A stretch of DNA of 64,000 bases from Sporopachydermia quercuum (taxonomy: Eukaryota > Ascomycota > Sporopachydermiomycetes > Sporopachydermiales > Sporopachydermiaceae). The DNA lies in the NCBI GenBank assembly GCA_001599295.1, contig BCGN01000001.1, positions 186,001 through 250,000 on the forward strand. The letters are read 5' to 3'. This document shows, one piece after another, positions 36,127 to 48,760 of this stretch (the first letter of the stretch is position 1; the number at the start of each line of letters is the position of its first letter). Both the position numbers and the translations under genes were made by a program. The notes under the pieces are model-generated. The model was not told the DNA's origin, did no database searches, and worked only from the letters and a program-made list of their open reading frames with translations.

Positions 36127-37780
36127 CTTTCTCAAAAATCATACTCTCAGCTTACAAAGGTAAAAAGGGCCAACTGTGATCTGCCGTTGATAGGCAGTAA
36201 GTACTCCTTTTCAAGAAGAAAAAAAACGTTTAGGCTATATTTGATCACCTGGCAAAAAAGACTACAAAGATATATATATGTACATAATTTCCTTCCTTCT
36301 TTTCAATCGATCATTCACTGAAAGTGATTTCGATAGAACTTCTTTCACCCTTCTACTCAGTTGATCAGCAGGTTTGATACGCTGTCAGTATTTAAACTAG
36401 CTGGAAGAACTATATTCCCTCATCCTTCTTCCATGGTACTTGCAACGATTTAAATACGACTTTATGACTTTTTATTACATTCTACATGACACTAAGTACT
36501 TCAAGCGTAAGAATACAAAGAAAAAGTTTTACTTTATGTATGGATAGTTTGATAGCTTTCTATATCTGTATAATCATTCTTACATCATCTCATCTCATCC
36601 TTTCACTCCTTATTCAATAATGAATCAATATACTTTCACCATATCTGATTAGATAGATCCTCATTAAATTTATACAACTATTTCATTGAATTCGTTATCA
36701 TTTTTCATCTTCAGGTAATATTCTCAACTTTTTTTTTTTTTTTTTTTCATTACTACAAATGGATCTAGTAGGATATAGCGGACTCCGTATTAAAGTTCTT
36801 TGTCTTCGTTCGTAAATAGTTGAAAACTTTCCCATCTGCAAGAAACGTTAAAACCGTTGAATCATGTGACTGGAACTTCTTCAGTGGAAATGGCAGCACT
36901 AGGGAACTTTGTACACTATATAAAAAAAATATTATCCGAAGAGTTCGGAAATGATCTATTGAAATTAACGGTGTGGTTAGGATCCTAAAATGGAAGATGT
37001 TATCGAGCTCAAAGGATTTTGAACCGACAACCGATGTGTAGATAGAGATGTATCTGAATAATAAATCTAGGCGGTTTATAACGTTTAGAAGGAAATTCCA
37101 TAATAGAACAACACATTCTCTGAGATGGGGCCTTCCTTGAACGATAATATTGTATCTAAATTTTATTATGCAGCTATAGAGGAATACTTGAATAGGAAGT
37201 AGTACTTCTTATTAGCATCAAAAAGTAAACATGAGAGAAAACGAAGAGCTGTGGTTTCAACATTACTGAGCAACAGAATGTATGGTAACAATATCAACAA
37301 GTTCGTTGCCTGAATCAAGAAACTCTCCAATATTATAATATTCAACTAGGATCAATGAGAACTTTCAAATATTGTAGTTATTTTGCGATTTATTCTACTT
37401 TCACCAATATAATTTTGGCTCTCAATCTTCTCTCTTACTGCGAGATGATTCTTTTCTATGGAAGTTTTCACCTGCCGAAGTTATGCATGATAGTACATAA
37501 ATTTGCATTCACGCTGGCAGTTTCCTTCTACCCAAATAAGTTATCGACCCCGAGAAACTGAGTTTGAATATTGATAACGATATAAAGAATTGACTATAAG
37601 CTGAAAGAGCTGGTAGCGAAGCCATAAAACAGAAGAACTGGTTGGTAAATATAAATAGGAATAAATTTGTCAATACTAGACTTTGTGCTTAAAATGTTTA
37701 GTCTTTTTGTTGAAAAAGATGGTTTTGATTTTGAACAGAATATGGATTACCAGCTCACTCCTGTTTTGTAAAACTTCAAA
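36127..37780. promoter_or_regulatory. Upstream region of the agmatinase-like gene
   Basis: 1.65 kb. It contains a T run at 36731-36749, an E-box of Cbf1 type (CATGTGAC, about 36864) and a TATA element (listed). A 39-codon open stretch on the minus strand at 36262-36380 is not supported as an exon. Confidence 0.5.
37650..37658 (+). promoter_or_regulatory. TATA element TATAAATAG
   Basis: Canonical TATA box 123 bases before the ATG of the agmatinase-like gene, a usual distance in yeasts. TATA promoters often mark regulated genes. Confidence 0.55.
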
Positions 37781-38950
37781 ATGAAAATTTCCACCTTATT
37801 AACGACAACTACAACTTTGATCTCTCTTGTCTCAGGTCATGGATATCATCAATATCGGTCTAGTGACAAGATTCCTGACGAGAAGCTTGCGTCTTTAGAA
37901 GCGAAATGGGCTGGAGATTGGCCTTTTACTGGTATCAACACATTTGCACATCTTCCACATACAAAATGTATTTTGAACCCAACATTGATGTACGACATTG
38001 CCATCATTGGTATGCCCTTTGACACAGCTGTGTCTTATAGACCAGGTGCTAGGTTTGGTCCCAGAGCTCTTAGACAAGCCTCACAACGTCAAACATCTCT
38101 CAGAGGTTTCAATCCTAGAGCTGAAATAAATCCTTATCAAAATTGGGCTACTATCTACGATTGTGGAGACGTCCCAGTTACTCCTATGGACAACGAATTA
38201 GCCCTTAGACAAATGAGTGAAGCCTATGGTGAACTATTGGCACACCCAAGTTCTGAAGAAGGTATCCCACCTAGAATTGTCACCCTTGGAGGTGATCACT
38301 CAATTGCTCTAGCTGCTTTAAGAGCCCTAAAAAAGATCTATGGACCAATTACTGTCATTCACTTCGATGCCCATTTGGATACTTGGTTACCCGCTAAATA
38401 CCCAAGTGCATGGGATTCTTTAAACAATCAACAAGATTTCACACATGGAACTATGTTTTGGATGGCAAACCAGGAAGGCCTATTGGCCAACGACAGTTGC
38501 ATTCATGCTGGTTTGAGAACCAGACTAAGTGGTACTGATTTCGAAGACTATTTAGATGACTCCCAACAAGGATTTGAAAGAATTGCATCTGATGATATAT
38601 TTCTGAAAGGAATTGATTATGTTGTTCAAACCATTCTAAATAGAGTTCCTGCAGATAGACCTGTATACCTTTCAGTCGACATTGATATAATTGATCCTGG
38701 TCTTGCTCCAGGCACTGGTACTCCTGAGGCAGGTGGCTGGCAAACAAGAGAATTGATTAGTGTTATCAGAGGACTAGAAGGTTTGAACATTGTTGGTGCT
38801 GATCTCGTCGAAGTCTCCCCTGCGTATGATCATGCTGAAATGACGGCCTTGGCTGGATCTCAAGTTATCTACGAAATTATCAGCAGTATGGTTAAAAGGG
38901 GAAAACCCTTGTATCAACCTCCAACTGTTGATGTACATGATGAACTCTAA
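37781..38950 (+). CDS. Secreted agmatinase/ureohydrolase-family enzyme
   Basis: 389 residues. Residues 1-19 form a signal peptide ([19 protein letters not shown]). The arginase/agmatinase fold follows with every metal ligand in place: GGDHS with H173, DAHLD with D196, H198 and D200, and [10 protein letters not shown] with D300 and D302. The GTGTPEAGG loop is of the agmatinase type rather than arginase. Such binuclear-manganese enzymes split agmatine or another guanidino compound to urea and an amine. With a signal peptide, the enzyme should act in the secretory route or outside the cell, as in a known group of fungal secreted agmatinase-like proteins. Substrate is inferred; guanidinobutyrate is an alternative. 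Codons are biased (TTG, AGA, GTC), and a TATA box lies upstream. Confidence 0.87.
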   Translation: MKISTLLTTTTTLISLVSGHGYHQYRSSDKIPDEKLASLEAKWAGDWPFTGINTFAHLPHTKCILNPTLMYDIAIIGMPFDTAVSYRPGARFGPRALRQASQRQTSLRGFNPRAEINPYQNWATIYDCGDVPVTPMDNELALRQMSEAYGELLAHPSSEEGIPPRIVTLGGDHSIALAALRALKKIYGPITVIHFDAHLDTWLPAKYPSAWDSLNNQQDFTHGTMFWMANQEGLLANDSCIHAGLRTRLSGTDFEDYLDDSQQGFERIASDDIFLKGIDYVVQTILNRVPADRPVYLSVDIDIIDPGLAPGTGTPEAGGWQTRELISVIRGLEGLNIVGADLVEVSPAYDHAEMTALAGSQVIYEIISSMVKRGKPLYQPPTVDVHDEL

Positions 38951-40701
38951 GCAGAAACAAGTAAAGCATTTTAATGACCAAACAAGAGACGTATTGAGCA
39001 TACCAGAATGGATTCGAAATCAGTGCGTAATGACAAATGTGTGATATTCATTCAATTCTAATTTACGGGGAATTTTAACCCTCTCGATTCGAAATGACTT
39101 CCAGTGTCACGAGTAGAATGTGCCTGAATTCAAACTCATTCAATAAAAAGAAAACTATTCTACTACATTTAGATTTAAGATAATTATTAGTATCAACAGT
39201 AGAAATAAAAGTGAACTGACATAGTTCAGTTACTACTCATCCACTTATTTCCATAATGAACGGGCGCTACTATGTTAAACCAAGCGAAGCACTGTAGATA
39301 AACTCCTATCAACTACCATGCACCTAGATGTAAAATGTAAAATGTAAACATATCTAACAAGATTTATGTTTCTGCCCCGTTGTCGAGGTTTTCTTTATTA
39401 ATAGCCAACAACTACTTCTTTGACTGCCCCCTGCTTTTTCCTAAACAAAGAAGCTTGTATACATCTTATCTCATCATATCTGACATATTCCCAAAAATTA
39501 TTTGCTTATCTTCAATATAGATTCCTAATTGAAATGGAGCTTATCAAATTGTTTGTTTTCTATTCTCCTATGTTGAATTTGTGACCATACTCATAATTTT
39601 CAAATAAAGTTAAGGTTATGGAGCAAAAAATCAATAAACGAAAAATACAGTTTGCCTGGTCACGACAAGTCTCAAAGGTAATGGTGGAATTAACCATAAA
39701 ACCATTAAGAAAAACAAAAAAGAAGTTGATTTATGAATTCGCTACTTATTTGTACCTCCTAAGTTTTCTCCTCTTGCAAAATGATTGTATCTTGTTTTGA
39801 TATTTTTTATTATAATAAACTCAAGCATGGATAGAAGATATAATGTAGACAGAGTTTGAGAAGAATGAAGTCTGGTCCTTTTGACAGAAACTTTAATAAC
39901 AGTTTACTAGACATTATAAAACCTTGGAATTGAGTAGCATGGAACTTTAATTACTTTGAATTGCAATCAATAAAGTTTGATGCTTTCTTTGAGTGAATAT
40001 ATGCTTTCGGTATGAGAGTTTCTCATCAATTGAAACATCTGTTTGTCATGTGAAAACATTCTGTTACCGCAGAAGCACACATTTTAGGTTCTTTATATAT
40101 GGAAATAAGCACTTATTGTTAGATAATTGTTGATAGTAGACAAATTAATGATGTTTTGACCATAAACCTGTGCCCAATGATAACTGACTTCCGCCTTTTC
40201 CCTCTGAAAACAACGCTGACTGGATCAAGAATACTTGTTTGCAAAATTTCCTACTCTTTATTTCATTCTATTCTATTTTATTTTATTTTATTTTATTTAT
40301 TCTCTTCTTTTCCACTATTCTGGTTTTCCTTCAGTTCCGGAATATTCCTTTGAATCTATCGACTTTCAACCAGAGATGACCTTACCCTTCTTGGTACATG
40401 TCATACCATTTACTGAAATGAAAAATATAAAGTTAAGCTTCCTCTGCAAAATAAACTTTTTTCATTCCAATAAAATCCACTAGTAAACAAACCCTATAAT
40501 TAACACCAACCGATGAGGTTGGTACCTCAATGATGAAAGTTTTTTATAAAATCAACACATTTATTTACTAATGAACCGGAATAGCATCCAGGTATGATGT
40601 TCAATAAAGAAACAAAGGATGTATTTGATATAGAAAAGCTCAATAACGCAATAGAATATACCATTTACTAACCCCACAAGATTTGAAAAACATCAAACTT
40701 A
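38951..40701. other. Intergenic region
   Basis: 1.75 kb, AT-rich. An imperfect ATTTT microsatellite lies at about 40263-40300. A 60-codon frame at 39618-39800 is not supported. No RNA gene recognised. Confidence 0.5.
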
Positions 40702-40942
40702 TTAAACAGTGTTTGAATCCTTCAATTGAGGAGCGAGTACTTTTAGAGCCCAATTCACATGAGGCTGAAACTTCCCGTAAACGATACCTGCAANTTTCTT
40801 ACCAAAATTGGTAAAGAGAGAAAAAAAAAAACGGGAATTCCTGTTACAAAGAAATGATTTAATGACAATTATTTTTTCCCTTTCATCCTTCAAGAATGCC
40901 ATTGAATGACAGTAATGGTGATGTACCTAACTGTTGACTCAT
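40702..40942 (-). CDS. Possible 33-residue spliced protein
   Basis: Exon 40927-40942 (MSQQL plus one base) joins exon 40702-40787 (IVYGKFQPHVNWALK then VLAPQLKDSNTV) in matching phase over a 139-nt gap with GTACAT and TTGCAG. The donor is weaker than usual (compare GTACGT in PGC1) and the branch site unclear; one ambiguous base lies just before the acceptor. The peptide has a protein-like alternation with a Trp and ends on a stop. Length recalls tiny mitochondrial or ER subunits, but I cannot assign it. Confidence 0.33.
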
Positions 40943-41714
40943 TTCCAAGGGGGCAACGAATGAATAGGATTCCTGGCTATGATATGAGCAATATCAATAA
41001 TGAATGTACGTTTAGATTTTGATAGTAGACAAGTTTGATTTCCTCTTTTACCACCGTAAAATACTCGAGATGCTACATAGAGCGACTTTTTTTTACAGTT
41101 CTATTTATATCCCCCAACGGTCCAACTTTTTACGTCTTAAGAAAGAGCTAACAGTATTATTTCTCTCAATTTATCACTATCATTTCAATTGGAGCATTGT
41201 AATTGTTGATTGATGGCAAAGTATCTGGACCTGGATATTCTTCTATATATATAATTGAATTAGCAACACCAACAACTGTAGAACATAGTTCTATAAACTC
41301 AATAGACATTTGATTCAATAAACGAAACCAATGCAAAATAGTAGTCCTGGTTTTTATAGTTCCTATCCTGTGGAGAGTTTATCTGTACACGTAGTGATTG
41401 TAAAAACGAGAGGAAAAATGTATTAGAAGTAGGTAATACGTAAAAATACACTAAGTAGCGTCGTCTAAACAAAGGCTAAGTAATATAAAAAGAATCAAAT
41501 CCCCCTATATTGTTTGGTTTTTTTTAAACTTAATCATTCGCTTTCTCTTCTCTTTGGTTTTTCTCTAGTTTTTCCTTTTCTTCTCCTTATATTGAAGATA
41601 TATTTAGGCAACTGTTAGATTAAATTGCTTTGATTCTAAGTATTCTTTATAAATTGTCGTTAATTTTTATCTCTGAACAGATAACCCATTTCTTCATCAC
41701 TATCCTTATCAAAC
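40943..41714. promoter_or_regulatory. Upstream region of the small acidic protein gene
   Basis: Ends with a pyrimidine-rich stretch (41510-41590) of the kind found before highly expressed yeast genes. No other feature. Confidence 0.5.
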
Positions 41715-42033
41715 ATGTCTGAAGTAAGTTCTTTTTGTGACGTTGTTCCTGTAGCAATGTGCTAGGACGAGTTTGTTTATAGATTACTAACAAATTTAAT
41801 AGACTGCTCCTAAGGTGGAAGAAACTGTCAACAACGCTGAGGAAGTTGCAAAGACTGAAGTTGAGACCCCTACCGAAGCTGTTGCTGAATCAACTGGAGC
41901 TGTCACTGAAACAGTTGAAACCCCCGCTGCTGAAACCCCTGCTGAAACTCCTGCTGCACCAGAAGAAAAGACTTCCATTCTCAAGAAGATTACTAACAGC
42001 TTGAAGAAGCTCGTCAAGTCTGTCACCAAATAA
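41715..42033 (+). CDS. Small acidic protein with a three-codon first exon
   Basis: Exon 1 is nine bases (41715-41723, MSE). After a 79-nt intron with GTAAGT, TTACTAAC and AATAG, exon 2 (41803-42033) starts TAPKVEETVNNAEEV. The 79-residue product is rich in Glu, Ala, Thr and Pro with repeated ETPA units, and ends in a basic amphipathic helix (SILKKITNSLKKLVKSVTK). Codon choice is strongly biased (GTC, ACC, AAG, GAA), and the promoter has a long CT-rich tract, both pointing to high expression. The function is unknown to me; the helix could bind membranes. Confidence 0.8.
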
Positions 42034-44567
42034 GCAATTTGAATGAAAAATATGGCAAGTTCATTCATTCAAGCTCAACGAGATGTACTATACTTTCACC
42101 ATGACAATTTCTATTACTACTCTTACAATTTTTAACCATAATATTTAACTTTACCAGTAATCGTGTTTGATTATTGAACCAATGAATTGTCTGCTAATGT
42201 ACTTTTATTTGCTAGTATTACGATAGAGTTTCCATTCGTTTATTCTACCAGTAACTCTTATGTACTATTTGTAATACGATTTTCTACATTATAGAGTCAA
42301 TCCTTTCTAAGCTTCAGTCCAATTTGTGTAGATTGGAATGAAGATAACTACTTTCGGACTATTCCACTACTGGTTACTAGGAATTTGCACGACAGTTTGT
42401 ACATGATTTATTTTTCTCTCGCTCTTTTCTAATAGCAATTTGTCACTAATGATACCATACCCAAAAAAGCAAAATTCTTTTGAAACGTCATTCTTGCAGC
42501 TTCAAAAGTACATGATCGTGTCTTTGTTTTTCTTTTGCTGAAGTCGTATATCGTTTTGGTTGAAACCACTGACCATTGCTACAATTATCAACTCATTCAT
42601 GTGAATGAAGATAGTTAACTGTAGGTTAGCATTCATTTAAAAGGTCATATTTTTCATTATCAGTAACTCACTGATTGTTAAATTTGATGTATAACAATCT
42701 AAGCATCTAGTTTTTCTAGTTTTTCTAGTTTTCCCAACTTTGGAACAAATTCACCAACTATGCAAGTGTCTGCCGGGTTTTAGTTACTAGTCAGATTAAC
42801 ATCGTGTTGCTAGTTAATAATTATCTCAATTATTATCATTTTTATAAATACACTAGATTTCCAAAGAATATATTCTGTAGGATGAGATGCTAAAGTTATG
42901 TTATACTATCGATCAGATTGGAAATATCACGCATGTCGTCTGTTCAGATAAAATCACACCCCATTCCCAAGCCGTCAGTCCGATTATCGCTGAAGTCAGA
43001 ATTAAATCACCATATTGTAGTTGTAACTTCATGAATATCTCCATACTAATTCCTTTATTTGAGTCAAAAATCTACAATGATATGAACGTTATAGATCCAA
43101 TAACACACATCGCATTCTGACATCCTGTGCAAGAAGTGTCATTAACCAATAGTGTCTATTGCTATCTCACTCCTTCTTCAAATGATCACTCAACTAACAA
43201 TTCCTTCAAAATAGACTTTATATGGGTATATCTTTGTCAGACGTGAATAATACCTTACAATAGAAAAAAAAAATTTCTGTAAATCCATTTGACCATAATA
43301 TGAACAATTTATTCACCACGATCATTACTCCATTTTTCCCCATTGAAACGTAATTAATAGAAGAGCCACAAAGAATTATTAATAGACTGATTCCACATAC
43401 ATGGTACACACATCACACATACTTACTTTATTCAATTCACTCTGTTCTCTCAATCAAGTAATCACATTGCCATTTGTTTTATACAATAGAGCCCTATACT
43501 TACCTATGACTATCATCCACTTTTACTTAGAAAAGAAATATTTTTAAAAGTCACTGCTCTTTCTCATAATACTAAATATTTTTGTCTTCTTTTCACACAA
43601 TATCTTCATCAATAAGAAAAATCAAATTCTGATTGTTGATAATCATTTGTGTTTAGACTTTTTTGTTTTCTCTGTCACAGTTGCGGCAAACCTTACTACA
43701 TCTGACGCCCGCTATTTCCCATTACTTTTTTCTTTGCCCTCTGTTGTCATTCCCCTTTTAAAAATCTTTCTCCCAATCAATGAAATAAGATAAAAGGAAT
43801 ACTGGGAAACAAAGAATAGAAATAAAGGCTAGATATTAATTATACACAGAAGGGAAAAGTGGGACTGTATAATACAGCATAAGTAATTGATTAGCAGTTA
43901 ATATCAGATACACTACATCGATTGGCTGAATCAACCATATTACAACGTTTCACACAAATAAGCTAAGTAAATCAGTGATTGACAAAAAAAGCAGTTGACG
44001 AAAAAGAGCACCAGTAAACTAATTGTATTGTGTTCTTGATTAACTAGGAACAAACGATCTCGACTTTCAAGTGAGAAGAGCGATTCATTATTTTTTAACT
44101 GTTGATTGATTGATTGATTGATTGAGAAAAGGAATCGACTAATCGCATGGTGGGCATTTGATGATCTCATAATTTATATGGGACTGAAAATAATACAAAC
44201 ACTTCTCTGATATTTATTTTATAACCATCAAATAACATTAATCAAAGTTAAGGCATTAATACTTTTTTTATTTTAATTTTTCTCTCTCTATTTTTCATTA
44301 TTATCTGAATACACTGTATCTTGATAGTACTGATAATTTGAGCTTTNATATTTGGAGTACGGGAGATTTCGGGATAGGGAACAACACACATTTGCAAAGC
44401 ACATCAACGACAGAGATAGAAAGTCAAAACTAAGACAATTTTATCTGTGATAATTCACTGTTTTATTCAACTACATCGACTCTTTTCCGCTCTTTCGTTA
44501 GTTTTATGGCGGGTCACTATTTGGGCAATTTGGACAAGAACTAATTCATAAACAAAATTAAGTAAGA
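42034..44567. other. Long intergenic region upstream of HRR25
   Basis: 2.5 kb. A 9-bp TTTTTCTAG motif is repeated near 42708-42735, and a (TTGA) microsatellite lies at 44101-44125. Overlapping short frames at 42887-43120 (+) and 42913-43044 (-) are not supported. No RNA gene recognised. Confidence 0.5.
44101..44125. repeat. (TTGA)n microsatellite
   Basis: About six uninterrupted TTGA units upstream of HRR25. Confidence 0.85.
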
Positions 44568-46129
44568 ATGGCATCGAATAATATGGCTATGGATCTTCGT
44601 GTTGGAAGAAAATACAGAATTGGCAGAAAGATTGGAAGTGGGTCTTTCGGTGATATTTATCTAGGTAAGTAATAGTTGGATAGGATCGGAGTTTTTTGAA
44701 ACTATTCATTCTTCTTGAGCCAAAAAGAAAAAGTACTAACTTATCTATTTCAGGAACAAATATAATTTCTGGTGAAGAAGTTGCAATCAAGTTGGAACAT
44801 GTCAGGGCAAAGCATCCTCAGTTGGAGTATGAGGCTAAGGTTTATCGTGCTCTCAGTGGTGGCATAGGCATCCCTTTCGTTCGCTGGTATGGTACTGAAT
44901 GTGACTATAATGCTATGGTCATTGATCTTTTGGGTCCATCTTTAGAAGACCTTTTCAATTACTGCAATCGAAAATTCTCATACAAAACTGTGTTACTATT
45001 AGCAGATCAATTATTATGTCGTATCGAATATATTCATGCTCGATGCTTTATTCATCGCGATATTAAGCCTGACAATTTTCTCATGGGCATTGGAAAACGA
45101 GGAAATCAAGTCAACATCATTGATTTCGGTTTAGCCAAAAAGTTCCGTGATCCTAGAACTCATTTGCATATTCCTTATCGTGAAAATAAGAATTTAACTG
45201 GTACTGCAAGATATGCAAGTATTAATACTCATTTAGGTATTGAACAGTCTCGGAGGGATGATTTAGAATCGTTAGGATATGTCTTGATTTATTTCTGCAG
45301 AGGTTCTTTACCGTGGCAAGGATTGAAAGCTATCACAAAGAAACAAAAGTATGATCGGATCATGGAAAGAAAAATGTGCACATCAGCTGAAATGTTGGCA
45401 AGAGGGTTACCTAGAGAATTTGCTACCTATTTAACTTATTGTCGCAGCTTGAGGTTTGAAGATCGCCCCGATTATAATTACCTCCGTAGAATTTTTAGGG
45501 ATTTATTTATTAGAGATGAGTTTCAATACGATTACGTTTTTGACTGGACAATTTTCAAGTATCAACAATTGAAACAGAAGGCAAATTCAGGTGCAATTAC
45601 TGGTAATAATGGTAATGATAACGAAAATAGCAAGAATTCTAACAACCCTGCCAATATTGAGAACAACAATAATCCCGGCAACAACGCAATTAATAATAAC
45701 ATTAGCTCCAACACAAATCCCAATAACAATAATATGAATGAAAGAGAATACCGTTCCAGATTGGATGAAATTCGATCTTTGTTACCCCCATCGAAAGATG
45801 AACAAATTGTCATGAACCGACACAATGATCAAGAGATCACTGGTGAGCTGAGAATGAACGCTTTCGAAGGTAGAACTGACGACGCGAAGAGTCAGCTACC
45901 CAATTCATATGGTGGAGATCCTTCAATTCTTAAGGCTAGTGGCGCGGAAAGTGGTGGTCAACAACAAAGCAATATCTATGGAAATAAGAACGCTTTTGTT
46001 CTTCCAAACACATCTCCCTATAAGAATAAGCTTTATAAAACGCCAGCGGCTAGTGGAAACTCAGCTAATATGAATTCAGCCATGCTGGACATTCACGGTG
46101 TGAATAAAGTACAAAATGAGGAGTTGTAG
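44568..46129 (+). CDS. HRR25: Casein kinase 1 delta-type kinase Hrr25, spliced
   Basis: Exon 44568-44664 and exon 44754-46129, joined after one base of a Gly codon over an 89-nt intron (GTAAGT, TACTAAC, TTTCAG). The 490-residue product compares with 494 in S. cerevisiae. The Gly-rich loop [10 protein letters not shown] spans the join region at 22-31, the ATP lysine is K45 (VAIKLEHV), HRDIKPDN is at 133-140 and DFG at 156-158. The kinase is of the CK1 type ([24 protein letters not shown]). The tail is Asn/Gln-rich. Hrr25 acts in ribosome maturation, vesicle traffic, autophagy-receptor activation and meiosis. Without exon 1 the Gly-rich loop would be lost, so the splice is essential. Confidence 0.95.
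44665..44753 (+). other. Intron of HRR25
   Basis: GTAAGT donor, TACTAAC branch site 13 bases before the acceptor, TTTCAG acceptor; phase 1. Confidence 0.92.
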
Positions 46130-47336
46130 TCACACCTAGGAAACAACTTTGAGACAAATTGGTTTTCAGTAACACAATTCATTTTATTCTATCAATGATG
46201 CAGAGTTTATTGCTATTTGGAAATATGGAAGTACGGGATAAACTTGAATAATCTTGAAGATATGTTTATTTGGAGAACCAATACACATATACGGGAACAT
46301 TTGAACAAGTGAGATGAAACTTAAGAATATACTTAATTGACTGGTTTCAATTGACTAATCAATCTCCAAACATATTGATAGAATCAGCAGTCATTTCCTG
46401 TTGTTAAGAGTAGAAAGAAACCTCTTACGCGGAAAATTTAATCAATAAAACACCAATAGTTGATAGTACTTACACTAAGAGAATGCAAACTGCTTTGTGC
46501 TTGACAAAGCCAGAATAAAATGAACTTTGAAGTTTTTTTGCTAAAATTTCCTGTTTTCTTTGATCACACTCACCAAAAGTTGCATCTATTTTTATAACCA
46601 CGTTTGTCTACTATTATACTATACCATTATTTTACATTAGCCGTCATTATTAGTGATATAATAAGCGCAGTTTCATAGGTTTTGCTCCTTTTATGTTTCT
46701 AATATTTATGGGTGGGTTTATGATTGTTTCTTCTGTTGTTTTTATAATTTTTCTTTTTTCGTCTCTTTAGCTAGAATCTCATTTGTTATTTCTATATTTT
46801 ATTGTAGGGTAGACTCCTCTTGTCGTTGTGAGTCATTTCCTCAGTTTCTACTATCATAAACGCCAGCTATTCCAGAAGACTTTTCACTCCAAGCTATCAT
46901 CAGTCTGACGAACTTAGTGATACAATGTCCCATATTAGATGGCTAGAACTATTTTCATATCACCAAGCTTGACAGTGAATCTCGGACCTTTGATTTCCAA
47001 AACTTTTTACAATCCGGAAAATAAAACCTGCGAAAAGGGTCTGAAATATTAGTAATGCTAGAAAGAAAGTTACGATTCATAAGTGCGAGTAGTAGCTGAA
47101 TCAAATCAGAACCCTAATAGAAAGGGAGACTGAGTTGGAAAATTGGGGAAACTGTTTGATGTATTGATTATTTCAATAGTAGTTTNCAAATGCTTTGTAG
47201 TGCGATTCATCTAGTTAGTCGATAAGCTGACTGTCAATTGAGCCTGGGTAACAACTATTGTTAATTATAATAATTGTATTTCAAATCGCATAAAGCTAGG
47301 GGTATAAACAAAAAGCAGATTACATAAGCATTGACC
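46130..47336. promoter_or_regulatory. Upstream region of NPY1
   Basis: 1.2 kb between two plus-strand genes. On the minus strand, TACTAATATTTCAG at about 47042-47055 looks like a 3' splice site before 27 open codons, but the only upstream donor would give a 33-nt intron. No supported gene. Confidence 0.45.
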
Positions 47337-48662
47337 ATGGCAAATCATTTGGCTAAGAAGTTTGGGGAAGATGTGTTCAACTATTTTGGTGGAAGCCCAA
47401 TCAATAGATTATCTTTTCTAAGAACTAACTATGAATTTTTGAACAAAGCATATCGACATCCAGGAACCAGGTTTGTTGCTTTCCGGGGTGCTAATTTTAC
47501 AGTAGCGTATTCTAAGCATGTTCCAAATCAAAATCAAAATGTTCTCGGTTGTGAAAGACATGATACTATGATTGGTCGTCATACTTGCGGTGGACTTCAT
47601 TATCTAAGTACAGAAGAAGTAGTACCGGTGCTGGGATATCCTTTTGATAAAGATGAAGATACTACTATCATGGAGTGGAGCAGTAATTTATTTTACCCTC
47701 ATCTTGTTTTTTTAGGAATTGATGAAACTGTCACTGATGAGAAACAGGTAATGAGTTATTCAAATATCAATTCCAGAACGAAGAAGGAACACAAATACAC
47801 TGGTCAGGCATACTTTGCAGTTGATCTTTCTGACGTGGAAGCTGCAAAATACGATAATGAAGAAAATGTCCAGGACAGTTTGAATGAATTGTTGAAATCT
47901 CTAAAGAAAGCTGAGGTAGAGTTCTACCCTGCTCAGTTCATGTCATTGGATTTCGAAAATGGAGAAGCTAGTATTTTTGCCCATGCTAGAGCATATCTTG
48001 ATTGGATCAAAAGAAACAGGTTCTGTCCTGGTTGTGGTAACCCTCATATGTTAGTTAATGGTGGAAACAAGCTATTGTGTGTGAAAAGTCATCAAGAATG
48101 GATCGAATCTGACAAAAAGGTTATCAAATGCCCCACTGTGAATCAAGTCAGTAATACTTCTTTCCCAAGGACCGATACTGTGATTATTGTAAGTGTATTG
48201 AACCATGATGCCTCTAAGATTCTTCTTGGTCATAATGCCAGGTTTCCTGAAAAATTGTATACATGCATAGCAGGATTCATTGAGCCTAGTGAATGTATTG
48301 AAGATGCTGTTAAGCGAGAGGTTTGGGAAGAAACCGGGGTTGAAGTTGATAAGGTCATTGTTCATTCTACTCAACCGTGGCCTTATCCAGCTAACCTGAT
48401 GATTGGATGTGTTGCACAAGTAAATGAGGATAATTGGGTGGCAAAAGAAACAGTGAACTTAGATCATGATAAGGAGTTAGCAGATGCCAAGTGGTTTGAA
48501 TTTAATGACGTGAAAGATGCTTTGAAGTTATCTGTTGGATTGAAAGATCAAGTTAAAGACCCCGATAATGTACCATTACATGTCCCTAATGCTACTGCAA
48601 TTGCTCATACTCTTATTGATGCTATCGTCAACAAGAAGGTTCATGTGCAAAGTAACTTGTAG
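47337..48662 (+). CDS. NPY1: Peroxisomal NADH pyrophosphatase Npy1 (Nudix)
   Basis: 441 residues from ATG 47337 (a TTG two codons earlier is not used as the start). A zinc-ribbon-like CPGCG begins at residue 230. The Nudix box GFIEPSECIEDAVKREVWEE then TG lies at about 313-335, and QPWPYP, diagnostic of NADH pyrophosphatases, follows it. S. cerevisiae Npy1 has 384 residues. The enzyme cleaves NADH to NMNH and AMP. The C-terminus is SNL, a plausible variant of the PTS1 peroxisomal signal, matching the known peroxisomal location of Npy1. The 3' end faces PGC1 only 98 bases away. Confidence 0.93.
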   Translation: MANHLAKKFGEDVFNYFGGSPINRLSFLRTNYEFLNKAYRHPGTRFVAFRGANFTVAYSKHVPNQNQNVLGCERHDTMIGRHTCGGLHYLSTEEVVPVLGYPFDKDEDTTIMEWSSNLFYPHLVFLGIDETVTDEKQVMSYSNINSRTKKEHKYTGQAYFAVDLSDVEAAKYDNEENVQDSLNELLKSLKKAEVEFYPAQFMSLDFENGEASIFAHARAYLDWIKRNRFCPGCGNPHMLVNGGNKLLCVKSHQEWIESDKKVIKCPTVNQVSNTSFPRTDTVIIVSVLNHDASKILLGHNARFPEKLYTCIAGFIEPSECIEDAVKREVWEETGVEVDKVIVHSTQPWPYPANLMIGCVAQVNEDNWVAKETVNLDHDKELADAKWFEFNDVKDALKLSVGLKDQVKDPDNVPLHVPNATAIAHTLIDAIVNKKVHVQSNL

Positions 48663-48760
48663 GTCAACAGAATGTATAATACATAATATGTAAACCTGAG
48701 AAAACCATAATAGAATCTACATATATAAAGGCAATACAATTTATTATCTTTACATGTCTA

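Noticed and set aside
36262-36380. 39 open minus-strand codons with charged, protein-like content after TACTGACAG
   Set aside because: The AG would touch the branch site, a stop precedes the frame and no upstream exon or donor is seen.
39618-39800. 60-codon plus-strand frame starting MEQKINKRK
   Set aside because: Composition follows the AT-rich DNA; no domain or context.
42913-43044. 43-codon minus-strand frame with a membrane-like segment
   Set aside because: Overlaps an equally long plus-strand frame; no splice, promoter or family support for either.
46930-47090. Minus-strand exon after TACTAATATTTCAG upstream of NPY1
   Set aside because: The only phase-matching donor gives a 33-nt intron, shorter than any other here.
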